Shown here: piece by piece, positions 17,816 through 27,884 of the stretch
Layout: each line of letters opens with the position of its first letter
Numbering within the stretch: position 1 is the first letter of the stretch
Origin: Streptomyces tuirus
GTDB taxonomy: Bacteria > Actinomycetota > Actinomycetes > Streptomycetales > Streptomycetaceae
DNA length: 64,000 bases
Direction of reading: 5' to 3'
Assembly: GCF_014701095.1 (NCBI RefSeq)
Contig: NZ_AP023439.1
Span: 2,282,001-2,346,000 of the forward strand
The notes under the pieces: generated by a model
What the model saw: the letters and a program-made list of their open reading frames with translations, nothing else
Told to the model about the DNA's origin: nothing
Database searches by the model: none
Made by a program: the position numbers and the translations under genes

Positions 17816-19782
17816 TGACCCGCGAGAGTCTCACAGCGGAGCTGTCCCGGCCCGGCATCCGGCTGCGCGGCTGGCGCAGGCTGCCGCCGCTGTCGAAGGC
17901 CGCCGTGTGCTTCCTGGCGGTCGTCGTCCTGATGGCGTTGCTCGCGCCGCTCCTCGCCCCGCACGACCCGCTCGACCAGCAGCCGCCGGCCGACGGCACC
18001 GGGCATCCGTCGGCCGGGCACTGGATGGGCCAGGACAGCCTCGGCCGGGACATCCTCAGCCGGCTGATGTACGGGGCGCGCTGGTCGCTGGCGATCGGGC
18101 TCGGCGCGACCGGGCTGGCCCTGGTGGCCGGGGCGCTGCTGGGGGCGGTCGCGGCGACCTCGCGCAAGGCGGTCGACGAGACGCTGATGCGCTGTCTTGA
18201 CGTGGTGATGGCGTTCCCGGGCATCGCGCTGGCCGCCGTGCTGGTGGCCGTGTTCGGCGGCGGCATCACCGTGCTGATCTGCGCGATCGCGTTCCTGTTC
18301 ACGCCACCGGTGGCGCGGGTGGTCCGGGCGAACGTCCTCGACCAGTACGGCGAGGACTATGTGACGGCGGAACGGGTGATCGGCGCGCGGACCCCGCACA
18401 TCGTGCTGCGGCACGTGGCGGTCAACTGCGCGGCGCCGGTGCTGGTGTTCTGCACGGTCCAGGTCGCCGAGGCGGTCGTGTTCGAGGCGTCGCTGTCGTT
18501 CATCGGAGCGGGCGTACGGCCGCCCGACCCGTCCTGGGGCAGTGTCATCGCGGACGGCAAGAACCTGGTGCTGACCGGCGGCTGGTGGGCGACGGTGTTC
18601 CCCGGGCTGCTGATGCTGGTGACGGTGCTCTCGCTGAACATCCTGTCCGAGGGCGTGTCCGACGCGTGGGCGGTTCCGGCGGCCCGGGAGGTGGACGCAC
18701 GGGAGGACGACGACCCCCTGGAGGCCCCGGAGCCGGGCAGCGGCGAGGTGCTGCCGCTGCCGGGCCTCGCGGCCGCCGCGAGGCGGCTCCGCGCGCGGGC
18801 CCGTCCCCTCCCCCAAGGGCGCCAACCGGTCCTCGCGGTCGAGAACCTCACCGTCGGCTTCGAGGGCCGACACGGCGGGGTGGACATCGTCGACGGCGTC
18901 AGCTTCGAGGTGCTCCCCGGTGAAGTCCTGGGCCTGGTGGGCGAGTCGGGCTGCGGGAAGTCGCTCACCGCACTGGCGATCATGGGGCTCCAGCCGAAGG
19001 GAGCGCGGATCGGCGGCCAGGTCCGTTTCCACCAGCGGGACCTGCTCGCCGAGCCCATGCGCGTGCGCCGCAGGCTGCTCGGCCACGAGATGGCGATGAT
19101 CTACCAGGACGCGCTGTCGTCCCTCAACCCCGCGATGACGATCCGCGCCCAGCTCACACAGGTCGTACGCCGGGGAGGCCGCCGTACCCCCGCCGAACTC
19201 CTCACCCTGGTCGGCCTCGACCCCGACCGCACCCTGCGCAGCTATCCGCACGAACTCTCCGGCGGCCAGCGCCAACGCGTCCTGATCGCCATGGCCCTGT
19301 CCCGCGACCCGACACTGATCGTCGCCGACGAGCCGACCACCGCCCTCGACGTGACCGTGCAGGCGCAGGTCATGGAGCTGCTGCTGCGGCTGCGTGCGGA
19401 GCTGGGCTTCGCGCTGATCCTCGTCTCGCACGACCTGGCGCTGGTCGCGGACGTCACCGACCGGGTGGTGGTGATGTACGGCGGGCAGATCGTGGAGACG
19501 GGCGTGACCGCCGACCTGGTGGAGGCCCCGGCGCACCACTACACACGCGGGCTGCTCGGCAGTGTGCTGTCGCTGGAGTCGGCGGCCGAGCGGATGACGC
19601 AGATCAAGGGCGTCGTGCCGTCCCCGGCGGACTTCCCGGCGGGCTGCCGCTTCGCCGACCGCTGCCCGCTCGCCAGCGAGACCTGCCGTACGACGCCCCC
19701 CGGCCCGCTGGGCACGCCGACGCACACGGCGGCCTGTCACCACCCCGCGATCGACCTGGCCACCTCGGAGGTCGTGACATGA
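17812..19782 (+). CDS. Fused ABC permease (DppC type) and ATPase (DppD type)
   Basis: One uninterrupted 656-residue frame carries two transporter subunits. Residues ~1-290 are a DppC-like permease: MGQDSLGRDILSRLMYGARWSL, the EAA loop YGEDYVTAERVIGARTPHIVLRHV, and EASLSFIGAGVRPPDPSWGSVI. A linker of about 50 residues rich in Pro and acidic residues follows. Residues ~345-656 are a DppD-like ATPase with Walker A GESGCGKS, LSGGQRQRVLI, VADEPTTALDVTVQAQ and the C-terminal Cys cluster CRFADRCPLASETC. In most genomes these are separate genes. The start is ATG 17812 or 17815. The 3' end lies in a 26-bp repeat that links it to the next gene. Confidence 0.9.
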   Translation: MMTRESLTAELSRPGIRLRGWRRLPPLSKAAVCFLAVVVLMALLAPLLAPHDPLDQQPPADGTGHPSAGHWMGQDSLGRDILSRLMYGARWSLAIGLGATGLALVAGALLGAVAATSRKAVDETLMRCLDVVMAFPGIALAAVLVAVFGGGITVLICAIAFLFTPPVARVVRANVLDQYGEDYVTAERVIGARTPHIVLRHVAVNCAAPVLVFCTVQVAEAVVFEASLSFIGAGVRPPDPSWGSVIADGKNLVLTGGWWATVFPGLLMLVTVLSLNILSEGVSDAWAVPAAREVDAREDDDPLEAPEPGSGEVLPLPGLAAAARRLRARARPLPQGRQPVLAVENLTVGFEGRHGGVDIVDGVSFEVLPGEVLGLVGESGCGKSLTALAIMGLQPKGARIGGQVRFHQRDLLAEPMRVRRRLLGHEMAMIYQDALSSLNPAMTIRAQLTQVVRRGGRRTPAELLTLVGLDPDRTLRSYPHELSGGQRQRVLIAMALSRDPTLIVADEPTTALDVTVQAQVMELLLRLRAELGFALILVSHDLALVADVTDRVVVMYGGQIVETGVTADLVEAPAHHYTRGLLGSVLSLESAAERMTQIKGVVPSPADFPAGCRFADRCPLASETCRTTPPGPLGTPTHTAACHHPAIDLATSEVVT

Positions 19783-19842
19783 ACCCCTCGTCGGAGGCCG
19801 TGACATGAACCCTTTGTCGGAGGCCGTGACATGACCGCCCTG
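19765..19842 (+). repeat. Three tandem 26-bp units across a stop/start junction
   Basis: Units start at 19765, 19791 and 19817 and share TCGGAGGYCGTGACATGA. Each carries a ribosome-binding site (CGGAGG) and an ATGA stop/start overlap. Because 26 is not a multiple of 3, every unit shifts frame. As a result the fused dppCD gene ends in unit 1 (TGA 19780-19782), and two nine-codon frames, MNPSSEAVT (19779-19808) and MNPLSEAVT (19805-19834), are interposed. The second overlaps the real start of the next ATPase at 19831 in unit 3. This is seen directly in the sequence. Whether the mini-frames are translated is unknown. Confidence 0.9.
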
Positions 19843-20850
19843 GTGGAGCTGTCCGGCACCCACGTCGTCCACAAGGCCCGCAGCGGCGGCCTCTTCACCC
19901 GGGACCGCGTGTACGCCCTGACCGGCGCCGACCTGGCCATCGCGCCCGGCGAGACCGTCGGGGTGGTGGGCGAGTCCGGCTGCGGGAAGTCGACGCTGGC
20001 GAAGGTGCTGGTCGGGGTGCAGCCGCCGACGCGGGGGACGGTGGCGTTCCGGGGCCGGGACCTGTGGGCGATGCCGGCCGCCGAACGCCGCCGGGCCGTC
20101 GGCGGCAGCATCGGCATGATCTTCCAGGACCCGTCGACGGCCCTGAACCGCCGCCTGACCGTCCGGCAGATCCTGCGGGACCCGCTGGACGTGCACGACC
20201 GGGGCACGCGGCGCGAACAGGAGGAGAGAGTCCGTGAGTTGATGTCCCTCGTCGGCCTCCCCGGGGCCCTCGCCGGGGCGCTGCCCGCCCAGCTGTCGGG
20301 CGGGCAGCGCCAGCGCGTGGCGATCGCCCGAGCGCTGGCGCTGGACCCGGACCTGGTCGTGGCCGACGAGCCGACGAGCGCCCTGGACGTGTCGGTCCGC
20401 GCCCAGATCCTCAATCTGCTGCTGGAGCTGAGGGAACGCCTGGGCCTGGCCCTGGTGTTCGTCTCGCACGACATCCAGACGGTCCGGCGGATGAGCGACC
20501 GTGTGATCACCATGTATCTGGGCCGGATCGTGGAGGAGTCCCCGGCCGCCCTGGTCACCGACCGGTCCCGGCACCCGTACACCCGCGCCCTGTTCTCCGC
20601 CACGCCGGGCCTGCTCGACCCGGTGGACCCGATCCCGCTGGCCGGTCCGCTGCCGTCGGCGACCCGCCCGCCGAGCGGCTGCCCGTTCCGCACCCGCTGC
20701 TGGAAGGCGGACGGGATGTGCGCGCGGGAGATGCCGGGTTTCACCGCCGCGTCGGCGCCCGCGCACCGCTTCCGCTGCCACCATCCTGTCCAGGAGGACG
20801 AGTCGACCCGCGACCTCGCCCTTCGCCGCGACCCGATGGAGGCCCCATGA
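19831..20850 (+). CDS. ABC transporter ATP-binding protein, DppF type
   Basis: This 339-residue second ATPase completes the importer. Walker A is GESGCGKST near residue 50, the Q-loop IFQDPSTALNRRLTV follows, then the ABC signature LSGGQRQRVAIARALALDPD, Walker B VVADEPTSALDVSV and the H-loop VFVSHDIQTVRRMSDR. The C-terminal oligopeptide-type extension has GCPFRTRCWKADGMC. Its ATG lies at the last of three tandem 26-bp units, preceded by CGGAGG. The TGA overlaps the ATG of the aldolase gene by four bases. Confidence 0.92.
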   Translation: MTALVELSGTHVVHKARSGGLFTRDRVYALTGADLAIAPGETVGVVGESGCGKSTLAKVLVGVQPPTRGTVAFRGRDLWAMPAAERRRAVGGSIGMIFQDPSTALNRRLTVRQILRDPLDVHDRGTRREQEERVRELMSLVGLPGALAGALPAQLSGGQRQRVAIARALALDPDLVVADEPTSALDVSVRAQILNLLLELRERLGLALVFVSHDIQTVRRMSDRVITMYLGRIVEESPAALVTDRSRHPYTRALFSATPGLLDPVDPIPLAGPLPSATRPPSGCPFRTRCWKADGMCAREMPGFTAASAPAHRFRCHHPVQEDESTRDLALRRDPMEAP

Positions 20851-21779
20851 CCCTCGCCCCGCTGACCGGTGTCATCCCGCCCGTCTGCACGCCCCTGACA
20901 TCGGACGGCGAGGTGGACGTCCCCTCGCTGATCAGGCTCGTCGACCATCTGATGGCCGGCGGGGTGCACGGACTGTTCGTGCTCGGCTCGACATCGGAGG
21001 CCGCCTATCTGCCGGACCGGCAGCGCAGGCTGGTCGTCGAGTCGGTCACGGCCCATGTGGGCGGGCAGCTCCCGGTGCTGGCCGGGGCGATCGACATGAC
21101 GACGCCCCGGGTCCTGGACCATGTCGCCGCGGTGACGGCGGCGGGCGCGGACGCGGTCGTCGTCACCGCCCCGTTCTACGCCCGCACCCACCCCGCGGAG
21201 ATCGACCGCCACTACCGCGCGGTCGCCGCCGCGAGCCCGGTCCCGGTGATCGCCTACGACATCCCGGTCGCCGTGCACACGAAGCTGCCGGCCGACGTGG
21301 TGCTGGAGCTGGCCGCCGACGGTGTGGTTGCCGGGCTCAAGGACTCCAGCGGCGACCTGGCCGCCTTCCGCCAGATCGTGACCGGCGTGCGGGAACGCCG
21401 GGGCATCACCGGCTTCAGCGTGCTGACCGGCTCCGAGCTGATCGTCGACGCGGCCCTGGCGATCGGCGCGGACGGCACGGTGCCGGGCCTCGGCAACGTC
21501 GACCCGCACGGCTACGTCCGCCTGGACGGCCTGTGCCGTGCCGGGGACTGGGAGGGTGCCCGGGCCGAACAGGAGCGGCTGTGCGCCCTGTTCGGCATGG
21601 TGACCGTCGGCGACCCGGCCCGGATGGGCCCCAACTCCTCGGCGATCGGCGCCTTCAAGACCGCGCTGCACCTGCGGGGCGTGATCGACTCCCCGGCGAC
21701 GGCCGAGCCGCAGGTCCCCCTGTCGCCGGACGAGGTGGAGCAGGTCGGGAAGTACCTCGCGGCGGCCGGTCTGCTCTAG
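20847..21779 (+). CDS. Dihydrodipicolinate synthase/N-acetylneuraminate lyase family aldolase
   Basis: This 310-residue class I aldolase has a TIM barrel. GSTSEAAYLPDRQR corresponds to the GTTGE pyruvate-carboxylate loop. PVPVIAYDIP carries the conserved Tyr, and GLKDSSGD carries the Schiff-base Lys. The C-terminal helical part follows. The true DapA has GTTGES here, so a catabolic retro-aldolase or dehydratase acting on a sugar acid or hydroxy-oxo acid is more likely than lysine biosynthesis. It is the last gene of the dpp-type operon (4-nt overlap), suggesting that the imported compound or a derivative is its substrate. The exact reaction is unknown. Confidence 0.85.
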   Translation: MTLAPLTGVIPPVCTPLTSDGEVDVPSLIRLVDHLMAGGVHGLFVLGSTSEAAYLPDRQRRLVVESVTAHVGGQLPVLAGAIDMTTPRVLDHVAAVTAAGADAVVVTAPFYARTHPAEIDRHYRAVAAASPVPVIAYDIPVAVHTKLPADVVLELAADGVVAGLKDSSGDLAAFRQIVTGVRERRGITGFSVLTGSELIVDAALAIGADGTVPGLGNVDPHGYVRLDGLCRAGDWEGARAEQERLCALFGMVTVGDPARMGPNSSAIGAFKTALHLRGVIDSPATAEPQVPLSPDEVEQVGKYLAAAGLL

Positions 21780-21888
21780 AGGCCGTGCCCGCCCGTCAGA
21801 CGCCGGTCTCCAGACTCCCGCCGGACGGGGGCCGGTTCGTCGGGCGTGAGGTCGAGTCGGGGCGTACTGCGGGGGGCGGTGCGGGCCG

Positions 21889-21914
21889 CGCGTTACTCCC
21901 CGGGGAGTAGCGCG
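21889..21914. terminator. Near-perfect palindrome between convergent genes
   Basis: TACTCCCCGGGGAGTA (21894-21909) is a perfect 16-bp palindrome extended by CGCGT/GCGCG arms on both sides. As a hairpin it would have a stem of about 11 bp and a CCGG loop. It lies between the aldolase gene (ends 21779) and the convergent TerB-like gene (ends 21925), fitting a bidirectional terminator. Confidence 0.6.
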
Positions 21915-21924
21915 GAGGCGGGGC

Positions 21925-22623
21925 CTACGAGGGGGTGCGTGCCGCCGCCGCCATCAGGCGGGTCACGTCGTCGGAGCAGATCGTGAGCGCCGCGCCCACC
22001 GTCGCCAGCACATCCCGCTCGGCCGGGGTGTAGGGCCCGTCCGCCAGGGCGATGCGGGCGCCCTGGAGCAGGATCGATTCGCGGCCTACGGTGGCGAGGT
22101 GCGGGGCGAGCGGGTCCAGGGCCTCGTGCAGCTCTATGGCCAGCCCCGCGCCGCAGGGTTCGCCGGCGATCCGGCCGGTGTCGGCCTCCAGCGCCTCAAC
22201 GAGGGCGGCCAGCTGTTCCTCGGTGCAGTCGTCGAAGCCGGCCGCGCGCACGGCGAGGACGGCGGACTCCAGGGCCGAACGGGACCCGGCGCCGCCCGCG
22301 GCGAGCACCGCGAGGGCGACCGTGTGCACCGCGTCGCGGAGCATCGCGGAGAAGCGGGTGGTGGTCGGATGGTCCAGGACGTCCGTGCCGAAGTGGCGGC
22401 GGCAGGCGGCGCACTCCACGACCGGGCCGGTCTCGCCGCGCGGCAGCACGGGCAGGCCGAGCAGGGTGAAGCGGCGTTGGCCCGTCAGCCGCTGGTAGTT
22501 GCGGTCGCCGCCGCAGCCGGGGCAGAAGAACTCCCCGTCACCGGCGGCCGTCCACGCGGTCCGGGTGCCCAGGATGCGAGAAAGCCTGGCGGCATGGCCG
22601 TTTCGTCCCCGTCCTGGCAGCAC
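21925..22623 (-). CDS. Zinc-ribbon protein with TerB-like domain
   Basis: This 232-residue cytoplasmic protein has an N-terminal zinc ribbon, FFCPGCGGDRNYQRL and later VECAACRRHFG (CxxC ... CxxC). A helical domain with acidic helices (LVEALEADTGRIAG, ILLQGARIALADGPYTPAERDVLATVGAAL) follows, matching the TerB / tellurite-resistance-like fold, where DGPYTPAERDVL is the usual acidic turn. The start is GTG with GGAGG 6 nt upstream. TerB-like domains bind metal in stress systems, but no other ter genes are nearby. The role is unknown. Confidence 0.7.
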   Translation of the reverse strand: MLPGRGRNGHAARLSRILGTRTAWTAAGDGEFFCPGCGGDRNYQRLTGQRRFTLLGLPVLPRGETGPVVECAACRRHFGTDVLDHPTTTRFSAMLRDAVHTVALAVLAAGGAGSRSALESAVLAVRAAGFDDCTEEQLAALVEALEADTGRIAGEPCGAGLAIELHEALDPLAPHLATVGRESILLQGARIALADGPYTPAERDVLATVGAALTICSDDVTRLMAAAARTPS

Positions 22624-22834
22624 GTCGCACCTCCGTCACGCCGCACGGCAACGTCGCCGCGCTTGCGTGATGTTAGCCACATCAGAGACGAGGAGTCAGC
22701 ACCCCGGAGGAGACCTTTCCGTGACCTCCACAGCAATTGGCCGGTATACGACGGGGCTCCGCCCGCCGGACATCGGCGGACGGAGCCCCTGTGGCACCGG
22801 TGAGCGGCCTGCGGCCGCGAACCCGTACGGCCGA

Positions 22835-24639
<1,805 letters not shown>

Positions 24640-24699
24640 CTACAGGCCCTCGCCGCGGCAGCTAAGGAGAAGCAGCCCGAAACGCATGATGCGCAGCAT
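24640..24699 (-). CDS. leuL: Leucine leader peptide of leuA
   Basis: The frame reads MLRIMRFGLLLLSCRGEGL, 19 residues with four consecutive leucines. It starts at ATG 24697-24699, 10 nt behind GGGAGAGG, and stops at TAG 24640-24642. A shorter version may begin at the second ATG (24685-24687, 15 residues). Its position 84 nt before leuA and the leucine run match leader peptides proposed for leuA of Streptomyces. Ribosome stalling on the Leu codons when leucyl-tRNA is scarce would raise leuA expression. Confidence 0.75.
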   Translation of the reverse strand: MLRIMRFGLLLLSCRGEGL

Positions 24700-24922
24700 G
24701 CTAGCCGAGCCTCTCCCGGCGCGTGGGGTCGTATCAGTATGCGGGACTCGACGCACATAGTGGACAAAAAGTGCGCCATCCCACTCCCCCGGTTCGCCAT
24801 ACCCCGCTTCCCCCACGTCGCCTTACCACTCGCCACGGAGCGTGAGGGGCGTTGTCCCGGTATTTCACCAATCATGGTGGCGACTAGTGACAGCTTCGTC
24901 ACGCAGTGCAAGGGTGCCGGGC

Positions 24923-25984
24923 ATGACGACTCACGGGGGCTTCGAGCCCGTCTTCTGCACCATCGTTCCGCCTCATGTCCTCGACAAGCTCGCCCAGGCC
25001 GAGGACCCCTCGCTCGCCGGTCCCGCCCGCCGCACCCTGCAGCGCGACGCCTTCGAGCGCACCCAGCGCCGCCTGACCACGGTCATCGGCGCGAGTGCCG
25101 TCGCCGCGGTCGCCGACGGCAAGCCGCAGCGCACGATCCATGACGCCCGGCACGGCACCGACCTGCCCGGACACAAGGTCCGCGGCGAGGGCGACAAGCC
25201 CGGCAAGGACGCCACCGTCAACCGCGCCTACGCCGGTCTCGGCGCCACCTTCGAGCTGTTCCTCCAGGCCTACCAGCGCGACTCGATCGACGGGAACGGC
25301 CTCCCGCTGAACGCGACGGTGCACTACGACCGCGACTACAACAACGCGTTCTGGAACGGCGAGCAGATGGTCTTCGGCGACGGGGACGGCGAGATCTTCC
25401 TCGACTTCACCATCCCGATCGACGTCATCGGCCACGAACTCGCGCACGGCGTCACCCAGTACACGGCCAACCTCACCTACTTCGGCCAGCCCGGCGCGCT
25501 CAACGAGTCCCTGTCGGACGTCTTCGGCGCCCTGATCAAGCAGTACACCCTCGGCCAGACCGCCGCCGAGGCCGACTGGCTGATCGGCGCCGGCCTGCTC
25601 GCCCCGCGCGTGACGGGCACGGCACTGCGCTCCATGAAGGAGCCGGGCACGGCGTACGACGACGACGTCCTCGGCAAGGACCCGCAGCCGGCGACGATGG
25701 ACGACTTCGTGCGCACCGGCCGCGACAACGGCGGTGTCCACATCAACTCGGGCATCCCGAACCACGCCTTCTACCTCGCCGCCACGGCCCTCGGCGGCCA
25801 CGCCTGGGAGCGGGCCGGGCAGGTCTGGTACGACGTCCTGACCGGCGGCGAGCTGAGGCAGCAGGCGATGTTCGTCGACTTCGCCACCCTCACCGTGAAG
25901 GCCGCCCGGGAGCGCTTCGGCGACGGGGAGGAGCTGGACGCCGTGTCGAAGGCCTGGGAGCAGGTCGGGGTGCGGACCCTGTAG
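24923..25984 (+). CDS. Protealysin-like M4 family metalloprotease
   Basis: This 353-residue thermolysin-family (M4) zinc protease has no signal peptide and a short N-terminal propeptide containing IVPPHVLDKLA, the PPxxL-type block of protealysin-like precursors. VIGHELAHGVTQYT (171-175) gives HExxH. ALNESLSDVFGALIKQY supplies the third zinc ligand Glu (about 195), and GGVHINSGIPNHAFYLAA (near 265) the active-site His. Protealysin-like enzymes act inside cells or leave by non-classical routes. The ATG at 24923 is preceded by AGGGTGCCGGG. The next gene, 20 nt downstream, looks like its inhibitor. Confidence 0.9.
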   Translation: MTTHGGFEPVFCTIVPPHVLDKLAQAEDPSLAGPARRTLQRDAFERTQRRLTTVIGASAVAAVADGKPQRTIHDARHGTDLPGHKVRGEGDKPGKDATVNRAYAGLGATFELFLQAYQRDSIDGNGLPLNATVHYDRDYNNAFWNGEQMVFGDGDGEIFLDFTIPIDVIGHELAHGVTQYTANLTYFGQPGALNESLSDVFGALIKQYTLGQTAAEADWLIGAGLLAPRVTGTALRSMKEPGTAYDDDVLGKDPQPATMDDFVRTGRDNGGVHINSGIPNHAFYLAATALGGHAWERAGQVWYDVLTGGELRQQAMFVDFATLTVKAARERFGDGEELDAVSKAWEQVGVRTL

Positions 25985-26004
25985 TTCCGTACTAGACAGG
26001 TGCC

Positions 26005-26271
26005 ATGCGTATTCAGGTGCGGCGCACGGGCGGATTCGCGGGCATCGAGCGGCATGCCGAGGTGAACACCTCGGAGCGGCCCGATGCCTCGGAGTGGCAC
26101 GCCCTCGCGGAGCAGGCCGTGGCCGCCGGCCGGAGCACACCGCCGGTCGGGGTCCCGGACGGGTTCACCTACCAGCTCACGGTGGACGGGAAGACCGTGT
26201 ACTGCGCGGATCCCCGGCTGACGGAGGAGCAGCGGAAGCTGATCTCGCGGGTGCTGAAGGAAGGGGCGTGA
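26005..26271 (+). CDS. Emfourin-like protease inhibitor (partner of M4 protease)
   Basis: This 88-residue protein begins MRIQVRRTGGFAGIERHAEV. It starts 20 nt after the protease stop codon. Emfourin, described from Serratia as a tight inhibitor of protealysin and encoded next to it, has the same size class and a GG-F/L-AG motif near the N-terminus. The middle (GFTYQLTVDGKTVYCAD) would form the beta strands, and DPRLTEEQRKLISRVLKEG a C-terminal helix. No signal peptide is present, matching the leaderless protease. The pair probably controls intracellular proteolysis. The assignment rests on motif and context. Confidence 0.75.
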   Translation: MRIQVRRTGGFAGIERHAEVNTSERPDASEWHALAEQAVAAGRSTPPVGVPDGFTYQLTVDGKTVYCADPRLTEEQRKLISRVLKEGA

Positions 26272-26286
26272 CGGATCCGCGTCACC

Positions 26287-26316
26287 GGCCGGGCAACAGC
26301 TCCTCCCCGCCCGGCC
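26287..26316 (+). terminator. Hairpin after the protease-inhibitor pair
   Basis: A perfect 8-bp stem GGCCGGGC / GCCCGGCC (26287-26294, 26309-26316) with a 14-nt loop starts 16 nt after the inhibitor stop codon and just before a new promoter. Confidence 0.7.
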
Positions 26317-26317
26317 G

Positions 26318-26347
26318 TTGACTTCCATTACCCCCGGTACGGATGAT
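26318..26347 (+). promoter_or_regulatory. Promoter of the GH1 gene
   Basis: TTGACT (26318-26323), an 18-nt spacer and GATGAT (26342-26347) end 7 nt before ATG 26355. That predicts a leaderless mRNA and favours this start over the ATG at 26343, which overlaps the -10 element. Confidence 0.55.
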
Positions 26348-26354
26348 CCGGCGC

Positions 26355-27677
26355 ATGGCGACTGACGCAGGCAACCCGATCCCCCGCTTCCCGGCCGGCT
26401 TCCTCTGGGGCGTCTCCACCTCGGCACACCAGATCGAGGGCGCCACGGACGAGCGCGAGCCGTCCGTGTGGGACGCCTTCACGGCCGAGCCGGGACGGGT
26501 GAAGGACGGCTCGACGGCGGCGGTGGCCTGCGACCACGTCCACCGCCACCGCGAGGACGTGGCACTCCTGGCCGGCCTGGGTGTGAACGCCTACCGCTTC
26601 TCCGTCTCCTGGCCACGGGTGCGCTCCGAGAAGGGCCTGGACTTCTACGACCGGCTGGTCGACGACCTGTGCGCGGCGGGGGTCCGCCCCGTCCCGACGC
26701 TGTTCCACTGGGACCTGCCCGTGGACCTGGACTGGCTGGAGCGGGACACGGCCGAGCGCTTCGCCGAGCACGTGGCCCTGGTCGCGGACCGTCTCGGCGA
26801 CCGCGTGACGAAGTGGATCACCCTGAACGAGCCCGCCGAGCACACCCTGCTGGGTCACGCCCTGGGCGTGCACGCGCCGGGCCGGCAACTGCTGTTCGAC
26901 GCGCTGCCGGTGGCCCACCACCAGCTGCTCGCCCACGGCCTGGCCGTCCGGGCCCTGCGCGCCTCGGGCGCGTCGGACATCGGCATCGCCAACTCGCACG
27001 GCCCCACCTGGGCGGCCTCGACCGAGGCCTCGGACGTGGAGGCGGCGGACTTCTACGACCTGCTGCTGAACCGCCTGTTCGCCGACCCCCTGCTGCTGGA
27101 CCGCTACCCGGACGGCATCGGCGAACTGATGCCGGGGGACGTCGAGGCGGACCTGAAGGTGATCGCCGAGCCGCTCGACTGGTACGGGATCAACTACTAC
27201 GCCCCGACCCGGGTGGGAGCACCGCAGGGCGCGGAGATCGAGTTCGGCGGGATCACCATGCCCGCCGAACTGCCCTTCTCCGTCCGCCAGATCGAGGGCC
27301 ACCCGGTCACGGACTTCGGCTGGCCCGTCGTCCCCGAAGGGCTCACCGAGCTCCTCACCACCTTCCGCGACCGCTACGGCGACCGGCTCCCGCCGGTCGT
27401 CATCACCGAGAACGGCTGTTCCTACCCGGGCGTCGACGACCAGGACCGCATCGCCTACCTGGACGGCCACGTCCGCGCCCTGCACCGGGCGGTGGAGACG
27501 GGCGTCGACGTGCGCGGCTACTTCGTGTGGTCCCTGCTCGACAACTTCGAGTGGGCGGAGGGCTACGCACGCCGCTTCGGCCTCGTCCACGTCGACTTCG
27601 ACACCCAGGAGCGCACCCCCAAGGCGTCCTACCACTGGTACCGGGAGCTGCTGAGGGCGCAGGCGCCCACGGCTTGA
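26355..27677 (+). CDS. Glycoside hydrolase family 1 beta-glucosidase-like enzyme
   Basis: This 440-residue retaining beta-glycosidase lacks a signal peptide and is therefore cytosolic. The N-terminal GH1 signature is FPAGFLWGVSTSAHQIEGA. WITLNEPAEHTLLGHA carries the acid/base Glu (NEP motif), and VVITENGCSYPG carries the nucleophile Glu (TENG). WSLLDNFEWAEGYARRFGLVHVD is the sugar-binding C-terminal block. No ABC sugar importer is adjacent, so the natural disaccharide is unknown. Length and motifs are complete. It is transcribed from its own promoter and ends about 200 nt before the next gene. Confidence 0.93.
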   Translation: MATDAGNPIPRFPAGFLWGVSTSAHQIEGATDEREPSVWDAFTAEPGRVKDGSTAAVACDHVHRHREDVALLAGLGVNAYRFSVSWPRVRSEKGLDFYDRLVDDLCAAGVRPVPTLFHWDLPVDLDWLERDTAERFAEHVALVADRLGDRVTKWITLNEPAEHTLLGHALGVHAPGRQLLFDALPVAHHQLLAHGLAVRALRASGASDIGIANSHGPTWAASTEASDVEAADFYDLLLNRLFADPLLLDRYPDGIGELMPGDVEADLKVIAEPLDWYGINYYAPTRVGAPQGAEIEFGGITMPAELPFSVRQIEGHPVTDFGWPVVPEGLTELLTTFRDRYGDRLPPVVITENGCSYPGVDDQDRIAYLDGHVRALHRAVETGVDVRGYFVWSLLDNFEWAEGYARRFGLVHVDFDTQERTPKASYHWYRELLRAQAPTA

Positions 27678-27748
27678 CGCCCACCCCGGTCCACAGGCTG
27701 TCCTCGGCGTCCGTCGCCGAGGAGTAGATGTCGGTAACAGGCAAATGG

Positions 27749-27777
27749 TTGCAGCGTGAACTGCTTACGAGCATAGT
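27749..27777 (+). promoter_or_regulatory. Putative promoter of the anti-sigma-type ATPase gene
   Basis: TTGCAG (27749-27754), a 17-nt spacer and CATAGT (27772-27777) lie in an AT-richer stretch about 108 nt before the GTG at 27885. No other pair of comparable quality was noticed in the gap. Confidence 0.5.
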
Positions 27778-27884
27778 GACGTGTGTGACCAGGGTTCCGG
27801 AAGCGGCAACTTTTCCATCCGGCCGGTCCGTCGTCCGCTCGTCCCTTCCTTGACTGCGCCCACCCCCCACGGAAGGCGATCGCC

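Noticed and set aside
17608..20784. Open frame of 1058 codons on the minus strand opposite the dpp operon
   Set aside because: It mirrors GC-rich codon positions of the real genes, has no recognisable domains and would overlap four confident ABC transporter coding regions.
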